A stretch of DNA of 64,000 bases from Brevibacillus massiliensis (GTDB lineage: Bacteria > Bacillota > Bacilli > Brevibacillales > Brevibacillaceae): contig NZ_HE978536.1 of assembly GCF_000311785.1 (NCBI RefSeq), positions 54,287 to 118,286 of the forward strand. The letters are read 5' to 3'. This document shows, piece by piece, positions 34,805 through 43,212 of this stretch. The notes beneath the pieces were generated by a model. That model made no database searches. It was not told the DNA's origin and saw only the letters and a list, made by a program, of their open reading frames with translations. Both the position numbers and the translations under genes were made by a program. Each line of letters opens with the position of its first letter. The first letter of the stretch is position 1.

Positions 34805-34823
34805 CAGTAAATTACAAAATTTC

Positions 34824-34860
34824 AGTCCAAAACCCAGCCTGCGGGTTTTGGACTGTTTTC
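34824..34860. terminator. Bidirectional terminator after cysC
   Basis: AGTCCAAAACCC (34824-34835) and GGGTTTTGGACT (34843-34854) make a 12-base-pair stem with a seven-base loop. GTTTTC follows on the plus strand, and GAAATTTTG on the minus strand after the cysC stop at 34867. It closes the sulfate assimilation operon. Confidence 0.85.
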
Positions 34861-34866
34861 TCTGCG

Positions 34867-35484
34867 CTAGTCCTGTTCGGGAATCACGCCTCGCTGTGTC
34901 AAATACGCCAGGATAAGGCGAACCGACTCTTCAACGGACATCGCTCCGCTTTCGATTACCAGCTCTGGGGCTGCCGGCTCCTCGTACGGTGAGGTGATGC
35001 CGGTGAATTCGCCGATCTCCCCGCTCCTCGCCTTCTTGTACAGCCCTTTGGGATCGCGCCGCTCGCACTCCTCTAGCGGGCAGCGGACGTAAATCTCTAC
35101 AAACTCGCCTGGTTCGAGCAAGCCGCGGGCAAGCTCGCGGTCTTCGCGATAAGGCGAAATGAATGCCGTCAGCGTAATGACGCCGGCGTCGACAAACAGT
35201 TTGGCCACCTCGGCGATCCGCCTGATGTTTTCTTTGCGGTCTTCCGGGGTAAAGCCAAGCCCGCGGTTTAACCCCTGCCGGATGTTGTCGCCGTCCAGCA
35301 CATAGCTGTGCAGGCCGCGTTCGTGCAGCTGCTGTTCGACGGCGTTGGCCAGGGTGGATTTTCCCGCACCCGAGAGCCCGGTAAACCACAAGACGCAGCT
35401 CTTGTGGCCGTAAAGCCGCTGCCGGTCATGCTTGGTGACGGCGGCGGGATGCCAGACGAGATGAGGTACGGTTTTACTGGTCAT
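34867..35484 (-). CDS. cysC: Adenylylsulfate kinase
   Basis: 205 residues. It phosphorylates APS with ATP to give PAPS in sulfate assimilation. Walker A is GLSGAGKST (residues 36-44). [20 protein letters not shown] is the substrate region, followed by ISPYREDRE and [20 protein letters not shown]. It is the last gene of the operon. Whether PAPS is needed here is not obvious, since the CysH nearby has the cysteine pattern of APS reductases. Confidence 0.95.
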   Translation of the reverse strand: MTSKTVPHLVWHPAAVTKHDRQRLYGHKSCVLWFTGLSGAGKSTLANAVEQQLHERGLHSYVLDGDNIRQGLNRGLGFTPEDRKENIRRIAEVAKLFVDAGVITLTAFISPYREDRELARGLLEPGEFVEIYVRCPLEECERRDPKGLYKKARSGEIGEFTGITSPYEEPAAPELVIESGAMSVEESVRLILAYLTQRGVIPEQD

Positions 35485-35505
35485 CTGATTCTCTCCTCTC
35501 CGCTG

Positions 35506-36648
35506 TCATCGGGGCAAGGCTTGCAGCCCGGCAATCAGTACCTGGGCTACCTCCGGTCGGCTGAATTCCGGCGGGGGCGCTTCCCCTCTTGACAGCATCT
35601 CCCTTACTTTTGTCCCGGACAGGGCGACGTGGTGCGCTGTGTCATGCGGACAGGTCTTGCTCGAGGCCATGTTTCCACAGCTCCGGCAGTAGAAACTGTT
35701 CTCAAAGAACAGCGGCGTAATTCCCAGTTCGTCAGGACTGAAGCGGCGGAAGATGTGCTGAGCATCGTACGTGCCGTAGTAGCTGCCCACACCGGCGTGG
35801 TCGCGGCCGACGATAAAGTGGGTGCAGCCGTAGTTTTTTCGCACCAAGGCGTGGAAGATCGCTTCCCGGGGACCGGCGTAGCGCATGGCGGCGGGAAAAA
35901 CGGCAAGCTGTACGCGGCTGGCCGGGTAGTAGTGGCGCAGCAGAACCTGATAGCTCTCCATGCGGACGGCGGCCGGGATATCGTCCGCTTTGGTCTCACC
36001 GACGAGCGGATTGAGAAAGAGTCCGTCGACGATTTCCAATGCCGCCTTTTGAATGTACTCGTGGGCGCGGTGTACCGGATTGCGCGTCTGAAAGCCGACC
36101 ACCGTCTTCCAGCCCCGCTCGGAAAACAGCCGCCTGGTCTCGGCCGGATCGAAATAGTGCGAAGCAAACGCTCCCTTGTCCGGCCGCTTCAGCAGGGTAA
36201 CCGGTCCGCCAAGGTATACACCGGGGCGTTCCAGCAGCTTTTTTACTCCCGGGTGATTGATGTCGTCCGTACCATATACCTGCCGGGCTTCACGCGACTT
36301 GTCCGGCCGATAGATATCGGTGATCTGCAGCAGACCGTACACCTTCCCTTGATGCGACAGCCTGACCTGATCCCCTATGGCTAGTTCGGCGGCAGCTTCT
36401 TCCGACACCGGCAGGGTAATCGGAAGGCTCCACACCTGCCCGCCGGCAAGCCGCATCTGCTCCACGACCGAGTCGTAATCGGCCCGGTCCATAAAACCGC
36501 TGATCGGGCTGTACGCTCCGATGGCGATCAACTCCAAGTCAGAGAGCGCGAACGCATCCAGCTCCACTTGCCGCGATGCCCGTGACAGATCGGCAGATGG
36601 ATCGAAGCGGTTGATCAATGTACCGCCGTGTGGTTGGCTTGTGCTCAT
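35506..36648 (-). CDS. sat: Sulfate adenylyltransferase
   Basis: 380 residues of the single-chain Sat/MET3-type ATP sulfurylase, which makes APS from sulfate and ATP. Active-site motifs are [12 protein letters not shown] and [12 protein letters not shown], and a C-terminal [16 protein letters not shown] cluster may bind zinc, as in thermophile-type Sat. It is 20 bases upstream of cysC. The length equals that of Bacillus Sat. Confidence 0.95.
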   Translation of the reverse strand: MSTSQPHGGTLINRFDPSADLSRASRQVELDAFALSDLELIAIGAYSPISGFMDRADYDSVVEQMRLAGGQVWSLPITLPVSEEAAAELAIGDQVRLSHQGKVYGLLQITDIYRPDKSREARQVYGTDDINHPGVKKLLERPGVYLGGPVTLLKRPDKGAFASHYFDPAETRRLFSERGWKTVVGFQTRNPVHRAHEYIQKAALEIVDGLFLNPLVGETKADDIPAAVRMESYQVLLRHYYPASRVQLAVFPAAMRYAGPREAIFHALVRKNYGCTHFIVGRDHAGVGSYYGTYDAQHIFRRFSPDELGITPLFFENSFYCRSCGNMASSKTCPHDTAHHVALSGTKVREMLSRGEAPPPEFSRPEVAQVLIAGLQALPR

Positions 36649-36666
36649 CGAGATTCGTCCTTTCTA

Positions 36667-37392
36667 CTATTTCGTTGACGCGGGCGGCAGATGCAGGCCG
36701 CATTCCGTTTTGCCGCTGAACGCCCACCGTCCGGCCCTCGCGTCCTCTCCTGTCTGAACCGCTCGGGTGCAGGGCTGGCAACCGATGCTGGGATAGCCAC
36801 GGTCGTGCAGGGGATTGTAGGGCAGCCCGAAAGCGTGCAGGTAATCCCAGATCTCCTGCCACGTCCAGTGGATCAGCGGACAGATTTTCAACGAGCGGAA
36901 CTTCTCGTCCCGGTTGACGAACTGTACATCGGCACGCGTCGGCGACTGCTCCCGCCGCAGACCGGACATCCAGGCCCGAGCGCCTTCCAGCACGCCGGCC
37001 AAAGGGTTCACTTTGCGCAGCTGGCAGCAAAGGTCGGGCTGGCGCTGCCACAGCTGCTCCCCGTACGCGGCTGCTTGATCGGCCAGCGTCAGCTCTGGCT
37101 GAATCATGGTGATGCGCAGGGCGGGGTACCGTTCGCGTACACGCTTGATCAGTTCGTAGGTTTCGGCAAAGTGGAGATGCGTGTCCAGAAAAAACACTCG
37201 CGCATCCGATTTCACCTGACTGATGTGGTCCAATAACACGATCCCTTCTGCTCCAAAGCTGCAGGCGTAGACCAGCTCATCGCCAAATGCGGCGTATGCC
37301 CACTTGATCACGCCCAGCGTGTCTTTGGCCGACAACTCTGCGTTGACAGCAGCGAGGTGTTCGTCCGTTGCCGATTCATAACGGATACTCAT
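36667..37392 (-). CDS. cysH: Phosphoadenylyl/adenylyl-sulfate reductase
   Basis: 241 residues. It reduces APS or PAPS to sulfite using thioredoxin. The P-loop-like SFGAEGIVLLDH binds the nucleotide. Four cysteines for a [4Fe-4S] cluster are present as CC (PDLCCQLRK) and CxxC (GCQPCTR), with the catalytic Cys in TECGLH at the C-terminus. That cluster is the hallmark of APS-using or dual enzymes, as in Bacillus CysH, rather than the PAPS-only enterobacterial enzyme. It lies 18 bases before sat. Confidence 0.93.
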   Translation of the reverse strand: MSIRYESATDEHLAAVNAELSAKDTLGVIKWAYAAFGDELVYACSFGAEGIVLLDHISQVKSDARVFFLDTHLHFAETYELIKRVRERYPALRITMIQPELTLADQAAAYGEQLWQRQPDLCCQLRKVNPLAGVLEGARAWMSGLRREQSPTRADVQFVNRDEKFRSLKICPLIHWTWQEIWDYLHAFGLPYNPLHDRGYPSIGCQPCTRAVQTGEDARAGRWAFSGKTECGLHLPPASTK

Positions 37393-37410
37393 GTTCCCCC
37401 TCCTCGGCTG

Positions 37411-37647
37411 TTAAAATTGGGAAGTTTCAATCACATATCCGACTCCTTGCCGGCCCAGCGGTTTCTTTTCCACCAGACTGAGCTGTTTGATCGCCGCCGG
37501 AGCGACCGTGTGGCGCAGGATGTTGTTTTCCGCCGAACTGAATGCTCTTTCGTCGGATGACGCCACGACCACGACCGTCAGCAGCCGCTCCTGTTCCAAC
37601 ACAGCCTCCAGCTTGTACAGGTACGTCTCTGTTTGTTGTTCCCCCAT
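37411..37647 (-). CDS. 78-residue protein inside the sulfate assimilation operon
   Basis: A small soluble protein with no cysteine or membrane segment, beginning MGEQQTETYLYKLEAVLEQE. Valine-rich strands (LLTVVVVASSDE) alternate with helices. It has tight spacing to cysH (18 bases) and to the sulfite reductase (25 bases), which makes it a real operon member. I do not recognise the family. A role as a regulator or partner of the reductases is possible, based only on position. Confidence 0.7.
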   Translation of the reverse strand: MGEQQTETYLYKLEAVLEQERLLTVVVVASSDERAFSSAENNILRHTVAPAAIKQLSLVEKKPLGRQGVGYVIETSQF

Positions 37648-37672
37648 GTTTTCCTCCCTCTGTATGCGTTCC

Positions 37673-39289
37673 TCAAGCTGTTTGCAGGATCGAATCCACC
37701 TGCCGCTGTATAGCCTCCAGGCCGACGCGCTCCACGTAGCGCCAGTACGGTTCGCCGGCCTGCCGCTCTTCTTTGTAGATCGCGATCAGCTGCGCCAGGA
37801 ACGGTCCCAGTTCGTCAGCGGTGATCCGCGCTTTCAGCTTTTGATTGAACCGCGCCTCTTCCAGCGTGCCCCCGACGTAAATGTCAAAGGCGTCAACCAT
37901 GCCGTTTGGCGTTTTGACTAAAGCCCCCTGCAAGCCAATATCGGCAATCTGCCGCTGTCCGCACGAATTGGGGCAGCCTACCATGTGAATCCGCAGCGGC
38001 GTGTCGAGCGCCACCGTCTGGTCGAGGTACTCCGCCAACGAGCGCATCCGCTCCTTTGTCTCGACGACAGCCAGATTGCAGTACTCGATCCCTGTGCAGG
38101 AGACGGCGTAGCCGACAAACGTCTGGGGAGCGAGTTTGAAGCGGGTTGCGATGAGCGGTTCGGCGCGGAAGGCCTCCAGCTTTTCCTCGGGAATATGGCG
38201 GATCAACACGTTTTGCGAGTTGCAGGTGCCGATTGTCCCGTCTCCGTACTCGTCCGCCAACCGGGCCAATTCGGACAGTTCGTCCGCATCCATCCGCCCT
38301 ACGGGAACGGACAGGCCGGCGTAGTAGAAGCCTTTTTGCCGCTGTTCGTGAAGGCCGTAAAAATATCCGGCATTCCACCCCTTAAGCAAGTCTTCCCCCC
38401 GCGTCTCCAGCGGGCCGGTCAGCTTCACCAGCTCCTCGCGAAACTTCTCCGCGCCCCAATCGGCGACGAGGAACTTCAGGCGGGCGTGTGTCCGTTTTTG
38501 CCGGTAGCCAAAATCGCGGAACAACGTGGTTACGCCAGCCGCTACCTTTACCACCTCTTCCGGGCGGCAGAAGACGTCCAGCTGCTGTGCCAGATACGGT
38601 TTGGCTGACAGGCCTCCGCCGACCCAGACGTGAAAGCCGACCACTTCTTCTCCGCCGATCGTCTTCTTGGCCGGAGTAAAGGCCAGGTCGTTGATCTGGG
38701 CATGGGCCGCATTGTAGACATTGGCTGAGATCGACATCTTGTACTTGCGCGGCAGATTGGAAAAGTCCCGGTTCAGCAGGAAAAACTGCTCCAATTCCTT
38801 TATGATCGGGCGCGTATCCAGCACTTCATGCGGGTCAATCCCGGCCAGCGGATTGCCCACGATGGTCCGCGGACAGTCCCCGCAAGCCTCAAACGAGGAC
38901 AGCCCCACTTCCGACAGCCGCGAAAAGATGTCGGCCAATGATTCTACCGTCAGCCAGTGAAACTGCACCGCTTGCCGCGTCGTCACATCCACCAGATCGC
39001 GGCCGTAGTCTTTAGCGATCCCCGCCAGCGTCCGCGCCTGCCGGCTGGTCAGGATGCCGCCGGGAATGCGGACGCGCATCATGAAGTGGCCGTCTTTCGG
39101 GCGCTGCTGGTAGATGCCCGCCCATTTAAACCGGTCGAAATCGGATGGCTCAATCGAGGCATACCCTTCTTTCGAGTAGGTATTGACAATCGTCTCGATC
39201 ACGTCCAACCCGTCTTTTTCCAGCTTGGTCAACTCCATTTTGTTCAGATTGGGATCATCTGCCCACTTCCATTTTTTTTGCTCGGCCAT
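37673..39289 (-). CDS. Ferredoxin-type assimilatory sulfite (or nitrite) reductase
   Basis: 538 residues with two repeats of the nitrite/sulfite reductase half-domain. The siroheme-[4Fe-4S] cysteines appear as SCTGIEYC and GCPNSCG. Substrate-binding arginines and lysines are in VRIPGGILTSRQ and TTRQAVQFHW. There is no flavodoxin or CysJ partner nearby, so ferredoxin is the likely electron donor. As first gene of an operon with cysH, sat and cysC, sulfite rather than nitrite is the substrate. It starts at ATG 39289 after a 5' leader of about 95 bases. Confidence 0.88.
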   Translation of the reverse strand: MAEQKKWKWADDPNLNKMELTKLEKDGLDVIETIVNTYSKEGYASIEPSDFDRFKWAGIYQQRPKDGHFMMRVRIPGGILTSRQARTLAGIAKDYGRDLVDVTTRQAVQFHWLTVESLADIFSRLSEVGLSSFEACGDCPRTIVGNPLAGIDPHEVLDTRPIIKELEQFFLLNRDFSNLPRKYKMSISANVYNAAHAQINDLAFTPAKKTIGGEEVVGFHVWVGGGLSAKPYLAQQLDVFCRPEEVVKVAAGVTTLFRDFGYRQKRTHARLKFLVADWGAEKFREELVKLTGPLETRGEDLLKGWNAGYFYGLHEQRQKGFYYAGLSVPVGRMDADELSELARLADEYGDGTIGTCNSQNVLIRHIPEEKLEAFRAEPLIATRFKLAPQTFVGYAVSCTGIEYCNLAVVETKERMRSLAEYLDQTVALDTPLRIHMVGCPNSCGQRQIADIGLQGALVKTPNGMVDAFDIYVGGTLEEARFNQKLKARITADELGPFLAQLIAIYKEERQAGEPYWRYVERVGLEAIQRQVDSILQTA

Positions 39290-39391
39290 GGGTAAACACG
39301 CTCCTTTGTAACGAAAATTTCGTACCTCAGTTCACAGATTGAGACGCCTGCGGGATGGTTATAAACAATAATTCCTATATGTTTAGTATGA

Positions 39392-39420
39392 ATTATAGTC
39401 AGGTTATTTTTCTCTGTCAA
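39392..39420 (-). promoter_or_regulatory. Consensus sigma-A promoter of the sulfate assimilation operon
   Basis: On the minus strand TTGACA (39420-39415), 17 bases, TATAAT (39397-39392). This is a perfect match in both boxes and spacing. The leader of about 95 bases to the sulfite reductase contains a near-palindrome around 39321-39334 but no recognisable SAM or T-box riboswitch. So strong a core promoter is probably held down by a repressor. Confidence 0.8.
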
Positions 39421-39529
39421 TGAGAAAAAATTCCGAAAATACTAAGGCCAGACTTTATGGTTCAGCAGGAATGAAACCTGTCGGCAGCAAATATAAGTTC
39501 TTGTCTGATCAAATGAAAGGGTGAGCAGG

Positions 39530-39966
39530 ATGAATCCCGCACAGGAACATCAATTTCTGCAGGTAAATAAACAGACCTGGAATCAAGAGGCACATCGTTT
39601 CTTCGGCAGAACGCCGCTCCCTGATTACGGTCCGTTTGCACCTGGTGAAGAAGAACTTCGGCTGCTGGGTGATGTAGAGAACAAGAAAGTCTTGGACATC
39701 GGCTGCGGCAGCGGCCATTCGCTGCAGTACATGGCTTCACGAACGAAAAATGGCCCGCACCGGCCGTTATGCATCAGTACAAACTGAGTACATACGTAAA
39801 TGAGCTGATAGGTGCGGGCTTTCAGATAGAAAAAGTGATCGAAGAAGTCTCTCTCTCCGGTGATTCGAGTGAAAACTAGGCAAACGCATGGTATTTTGCG
39901 GAGAAAGCAAAGCTCGTTCCTGCTACGTTGATTATGAAAAGCAGCAAGCCTGGTGAGAACTTTTGA
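39530..39966 (+). pseudogene. Decayed SAM-dependent methyltransferase
   Basis: From ATG 39530 the frame encodes a methyltransferase N-terminus, including motif I VLDIGCGSGHSLQYMA (near residue 57), then ends at 39787. Immediately after motif I comes unrelated-looking sequence. From about 39770, in another frame, a typical methyltransferase C-terminus appears: HQYKLSTYVNELIGAGF ... ANAWYFAEKAKLVPATL. It is interrupted by an in-frame TAG and ends at TGA 39964-39966. The middle of the gene, probably several hundred bases, is missing. So there is an internal deletion, a frame change and a stop. Confidence 0.75.
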
Positions 39967-40007
39967 TCCGAACAAATTTCCCGGTTCTGCAGCGGAATCA
40001 AGACGTT

Positions 40008-40952
40008 TCAAGCCGGGAAAGCTTGATGCGGTTCATCCAGATAAAGTTCCCCGGAACCGATGATGACGCAACTCCCCCCGATCTTTACTTCCTTGTATGC
40101 GTCCCCTTCCTTGACGATCGTGATATCAATATAACTGGGTCTTCCCATTTCAATTCCCTGTTCGCTTCTCATGAGATGCACCCCGTTATCAATCGGCTGT
40201 ATAACAGCATGCTCGACTAAATATGCCCCTAACGGACCGCTTGCTGCCCCGGTTGCCGGATCTTCCGGAATCCCCATTGCAGGCGCAAACATCCTGCTGT
40301 GAACGGTAGATTGGGCCTCTTCGGTTTCCCTCGTAAACGTAAAAATATGTTTTGTATCTGGATTGCCGCTAAAATACTTCTCCCAAATATCCATACGGAA
40401 TTGTATGTTTTGAATGGCCGCAAGTGAGCGGACTGGGATAAACAAAAACGGCACTCCAGAGGACACTGTCTGAATCGGAAGGGCAGGATCCAGGTCTTCG
40501 GCGGATAGAGACAGCAAGTTCGCTGCGAGCTCAGTCTCCCTGTACTTCTCGCCGAAAACAGGAAGCGGCTGTTTCATTTCCACTTTGGAGATTTGAGCAT
40601 GTTCCTTATAAACGGTTACAGGGATATCCCCTACCCCCTCCTCTATGATCCATTCGTTCGCACCTTCTTTCGTTCCCAAAAAGCCTTTTTCGGCCAAAAC
40701 GTATGCTGCCCCGATGGTGGGATGTCCGGCCATCGGCAGTTCAACCTTTGGCGTGAAGATTCGAAAACGCTTTGTCTTTTTCGGATCAATTGCCGGTCGG
40801 ATAAAGACTGTTTCCGAAAGGTTTAGTTCCCTGGCTATTTTTTGCATGGTCTCTGTTTCCAAAGCTGCATCTTCTTGAAAAACGGCCAGTTGATTGCCGC
40901 CAAAGGGCGCGGCGGTAAATACGTCGACCAACGTGTAATGCAAGGTTTTCAT
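40008..40952 (-). CDS. PhzF-family isomerase/epimerase-like protein
   Basis: 314 residues of the PhzF/diaminopimelate-epimerase fold. The N-terminal VDVFTAAPFGGNQLAVF, the catalytic Glu in NLSETVFI, GHPTIGAAYVL and DPATGAASGPLGAYL are all recognisable. No phenazine genes lie nearby, so it is one of the many PhzF-like proteins of unknown substrate found in Bacillales. It is divergent from a LysR gene that probably controls it. Confidence 0.88.
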   Translation of the reverse strand: MKTLHYTLVDVFTAAPFGGNQLAVFQEDAALETETMQKIARELNLSETVFIRPAIDPKKTKRFRIFTPKVELPMAGHPTIGAAYVLAEKGFLGTKEGANEWIIEEGVGDIPVTVYKEHAQISKVEMKQPLPVFGEKYRETELAANLLSLSAEDLDPALPIQTVSSGVPFLFIPVRSLAAIQNIQFRMDIWEKYFSGNPDTKHIFTFTRETEEAQSTVHSRMFAPAMGIPEDPATGAASGPLGAYLVEHAVIQPIDNGVHLMRSEQGIEMGRPSYIDITIVKEGDAYKEVKIGGSCVIIGSGELYLDEPHQAFPA

Positions 40953-41046
40953 ACAGATCCTCCCTGCTTTTTTCTTTCATCATATTCCGGTTCTTTACAT
41001 TAATCAAATGAATGTTCATAATTATTACCATGAAAATAATTCATAA

Positions 41047-41949
41047 TTGGAGTTGGTGGCTATCACATTGCTGCAATATGAGATTTTTCGGGCGGTTGTC
41101 GATTCGGGAAGCTTTACGAAAGCCGGAGACAAGCTAGGCCTGTCCCAATCTGCTGTCAGCCATGCCATCAAAGGTCTGGAAGCCGAACTGAACCTGACGC
41201 TTTTACATAGGGGGCGTTCTGGCATTTCACTCACTTCCGAAGGTGAAGTCATGATTGATTATGCAAGGCAAATACTGAATCTGGCAGAAGAAATGAAACA
41301 AGAGGCCGGCCGTTTGAATGGTTTGGAAGTCGGTACACTGCGAATTGGGACATTTCCCAGTGTTTCAGCGTACTTGCTGCCTTCCGTCTTGGAAAAGTTT
41401 CACGCTGCGTACCCTGGGATCCATGTTGAATTCCATGAAGGTGGTTACATGGAACTCAAGCAAATGGTATCATCAAATATCATCGACATTGGTTTTCTGA
41501 CTTCAGACGATGCCGGGAACCTCGACTTCATCCCGTTGTTTGAGGATTATTTGCAAGTGATCCTGCCGGGAAACCACCCCTTGCGAACGAAAAAACAGAT
41601 TAGTGTTCGGGACATCGCATCCTACCCGTTCATTATGCCAAAAGGCGGATGTGACGATTTGATCAAGCAGCTGTTTGCAAGACATCATCTGAAGCCAAAG
41701 GTTTATTGTGAAATTGCAGACAATCAGGCGATAATCGCAATGGTGCAAAAAAACCTGGGCATCAGCATCATTCCGGAATTAGTGGCGCATGGACATCACG
41801 ATGGTCTAAGCAGAGCGCGGTTAAAGGAAGAGTGTTTTCGCACGGTAGGATTGGCTCTTCCGGCACATAAGCAGGTTTCTCCTGCCGTTTCCGCCTTTAT
41901 CACCTTGACCAAATCCGTGGTCGGCGACCATAAATCAAGATGGTCGTGA
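41047..41949 (+). CDS. LysR-family transcriptional regulator
   Basis: About 300 residues. The N-terminal helix-turn-helix is clear (SFTKAGDKLGLSQSAVSHAI), followed by the two-lobed sensor domain. The start is uncertain: TTG 41047 gives the longest frame, GGAG at 41049-41052 lies inside it, and GTG 41056 or TTG 41068 are alternatives. The gap to the divergent phzF-like gene is AT-rich and short (94 bases), typical for a LysR-target pair. The stop is followed 36 bases later by the aldo/keto reductase gene. Confidence 0.88.
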   Translation: MELVAITLLQYEIFRAVVDSGSFTKAGDKLGLSQSAVSHAIKGLEAELNLTLLHRGRSGISLTSEGEVMIDYARQILNLAEEMKQEAGRLNGLEVGTLRIGTFPSVSAYLLPSVLEKFHAAYPGIHVEFHEGGYMELKQMVSSNIIDIGFLTSDDAGNLDFIPLFEDYLQVILPGNHPLRTKKQISVRDIASYPFIMPKGGCDDLIKQLFARHHLKPKVYCEIADNQAIIAMVQKNLGISIIPELVAHGHHDGLSRARLKEECFRTVGLALPAHKQVSPAVSAFITLTKSVVGDHKSRWS

Positions 41950-41985
41950 ATAGAGTAACCCAAAAAAAGAACGGAGGAATCTTGC

Positions 41986-42906
41986 ATGAAATATCGCAGA
42001 TTAGGCAAAACGGAAATGAAAGTTTCGGTGATCGGACTGGGCACCTGGCAATTTGGCGGCGAATGGGGCATGGATTTTTCCCAGGAGGAGGCAGACCGGG
42101 TCTTGCACCGGGCAAAGGAACTGGGAATCAACCTGATCGATACGGCGGAATGCTACGGGGATCACCTGTCGGAGCAGTTGATCGGGAACTTCCTCAAAAA
42201 AGACCGCCGGGAAGACTGGGTCGTCGCCACCAAATTCGGCCACCAGTTTCACGACAAATTTAAACGGACTGACAAGTACGGGGCACAGGACGTGCAAAAG
42301 CAGCTGGAAGACTCGCTGCGCGCGCTGCAAACGGATTACATCGACCTGTATCAATTCCATTCCGGCCCGGATCAGGCATTTGACAACGACGACCTCTGGA
42401 CCTATCTCGACAAGCAGGTGCAGGCAGGCAAAATTCGCTACCTGGGCCTCTCTTTGAACAAGCAAGCCAGCATGCATCAGACCGGGTCGGCGTCAAAGGT
42501 GAAGGCCAGTACGATTCAAGTGGTGTACAACCGCCTGGATCGAAAACCGGAAGCGGAGGTATTCCCCTCCTGCCAAGAGCAGGATTTGGGCGTATTGGCC
42601 CGCGTGCCTTTGGCGAGCGGCTATCTGAGCGGCAAATACAAGCCAGGCTCCGTCTTTGCGGCAAATGATGTACGGCATAACCACGACCGGGAGCAGGTGG
42701 AACAGATGCTGAAGGAAGTGGAGCAGATCAAGCAAAACGAAGTGCCGCCGGGGATAGACATGGCGCAGTGGGCATTGGCCTGGTGCTTGCGGCATCCGGC
42801 AGTGACGACGGTCATCCCGGGTTGCAAAAATCCGGCGCAGGTGGAAGCAAACGCGAAGGCGGCTGCGTACGTGGAGGAAGATCATCCCCAGGCTTGGCGA
42901 GGATAG
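41986..42906 (+). CDS. Aldo/keto reductase
   Basis: 306 residues. The catalytic tetrad is visible: Asp in LIDTAECYGD, Tyr in the same segment, Lys in VVATKFGHQF, and His in LYQFHSGPD. A C-terminal NADPH-binding part includes VIPGCKNPAQVEANAKAA. The N-terminus (LGKTEMKVSVIGLGTWQFGG) resembles the AKR11/AKR12-type oxidoreductases of Bacillus. ACGGAGGA precedes the ATG. It may share the LysR transcript. Its substrate is unknown. Confidence 0.9.
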   Translation: MKYRRLGKTEMKVSVIGLGTWQFGGEWGMDFSQEEADRVLHRAKELGINLIDTAECYGDHLSEQLIGNFLKKDRREDWVVATKFGHQFHDKFKRTDKYGAQDVQKQLEDSLRALQTDYIDLYQFHSGPDQAFDNDDLWTYLDKQVQAGKIRYLGLSLNKQASMHQTGSASKVKASTIQVVYNRLDRKPEAEVFPSCQEQDLGVLARVPLASGYLSGKYKPGSVFAANDVRHNHDREQVEQMLKEVEQIKQNEVPPGIDMAQWALAWCLRHPAVTTVIPGCKNPAQVEANAKAAAYVEEDHPQAWRG

Positions 42907-42943
42907 CCGTTGTTTATTATTGGAAACGAGCAGCGGGTAATAC

Positions 42944-42973
42944 GCAGGGGGAAAAGCCCCCTGCTTTTTCTTT
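42944..42973 (+). terminator. Intrinsic terminator after the aldo/keto reductase
   Basis: GCAGGGGG (42944-42951) pairs with CCCCCTGC (42957-42964) over a five-base AAAAG loop, followed by TTTTTCTTT. It sits about 40 bases after the stop codon. Confidence 0.88.
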
Positions 42974-43063
42974 GGGGAACATTGGTCATGGAAACCGAAA
43001 AAAAATGGGCTCGCTCCGTTCGCGGCACGCCTACTGGGAAGCTGAACTGTCCGTCTCCACTGC

Positions 43064-43140
43064 AAAAAACGGCACGTCGACCAAAAATGACTGGAAGCAA
43101 ATCAACGTAGAATTTGGTCGACAAGCGTGTGCCGTTTTTT
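43064..43140. terminator. Long two-part hairpin with A- and T-tails, downstream of rhaB
   Basis: AAAAAACGGCAC (43064-43075) pairs with GTGCCGTTTTTT (43129-43140), and GTCGACCAAA (43076-43085) pairs with TTTGGTCGAC (43113-43122). A six-base bulge AAGCGT lies on the right and the loop is 27 bases. It can terminate the rha operon (minus strand) and transcription from the left. The size and perfect halves are unusual for a terminator, so a small mobile palindrome is an alternative. The rest of the 42974-43212 gap holds nothing recognisable. Confidence 0.5.
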
Positions 43141-43212
43141 CCGTTCCGACTGGGTGGGCGTCGCCAAGGCCTCTGCTCGCTCCATTTTTTTCTGTTTCTC
43201 GAAGCTTTTCTT

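Noticed and set aside
39290-39391. SAM or T-box riboswitch in the leader of the sulfate assimilation operon
   Set aside because: The leader is about 95 bases with no recognisable aptamer core, specifier helix or terminator/antiterminator pair.
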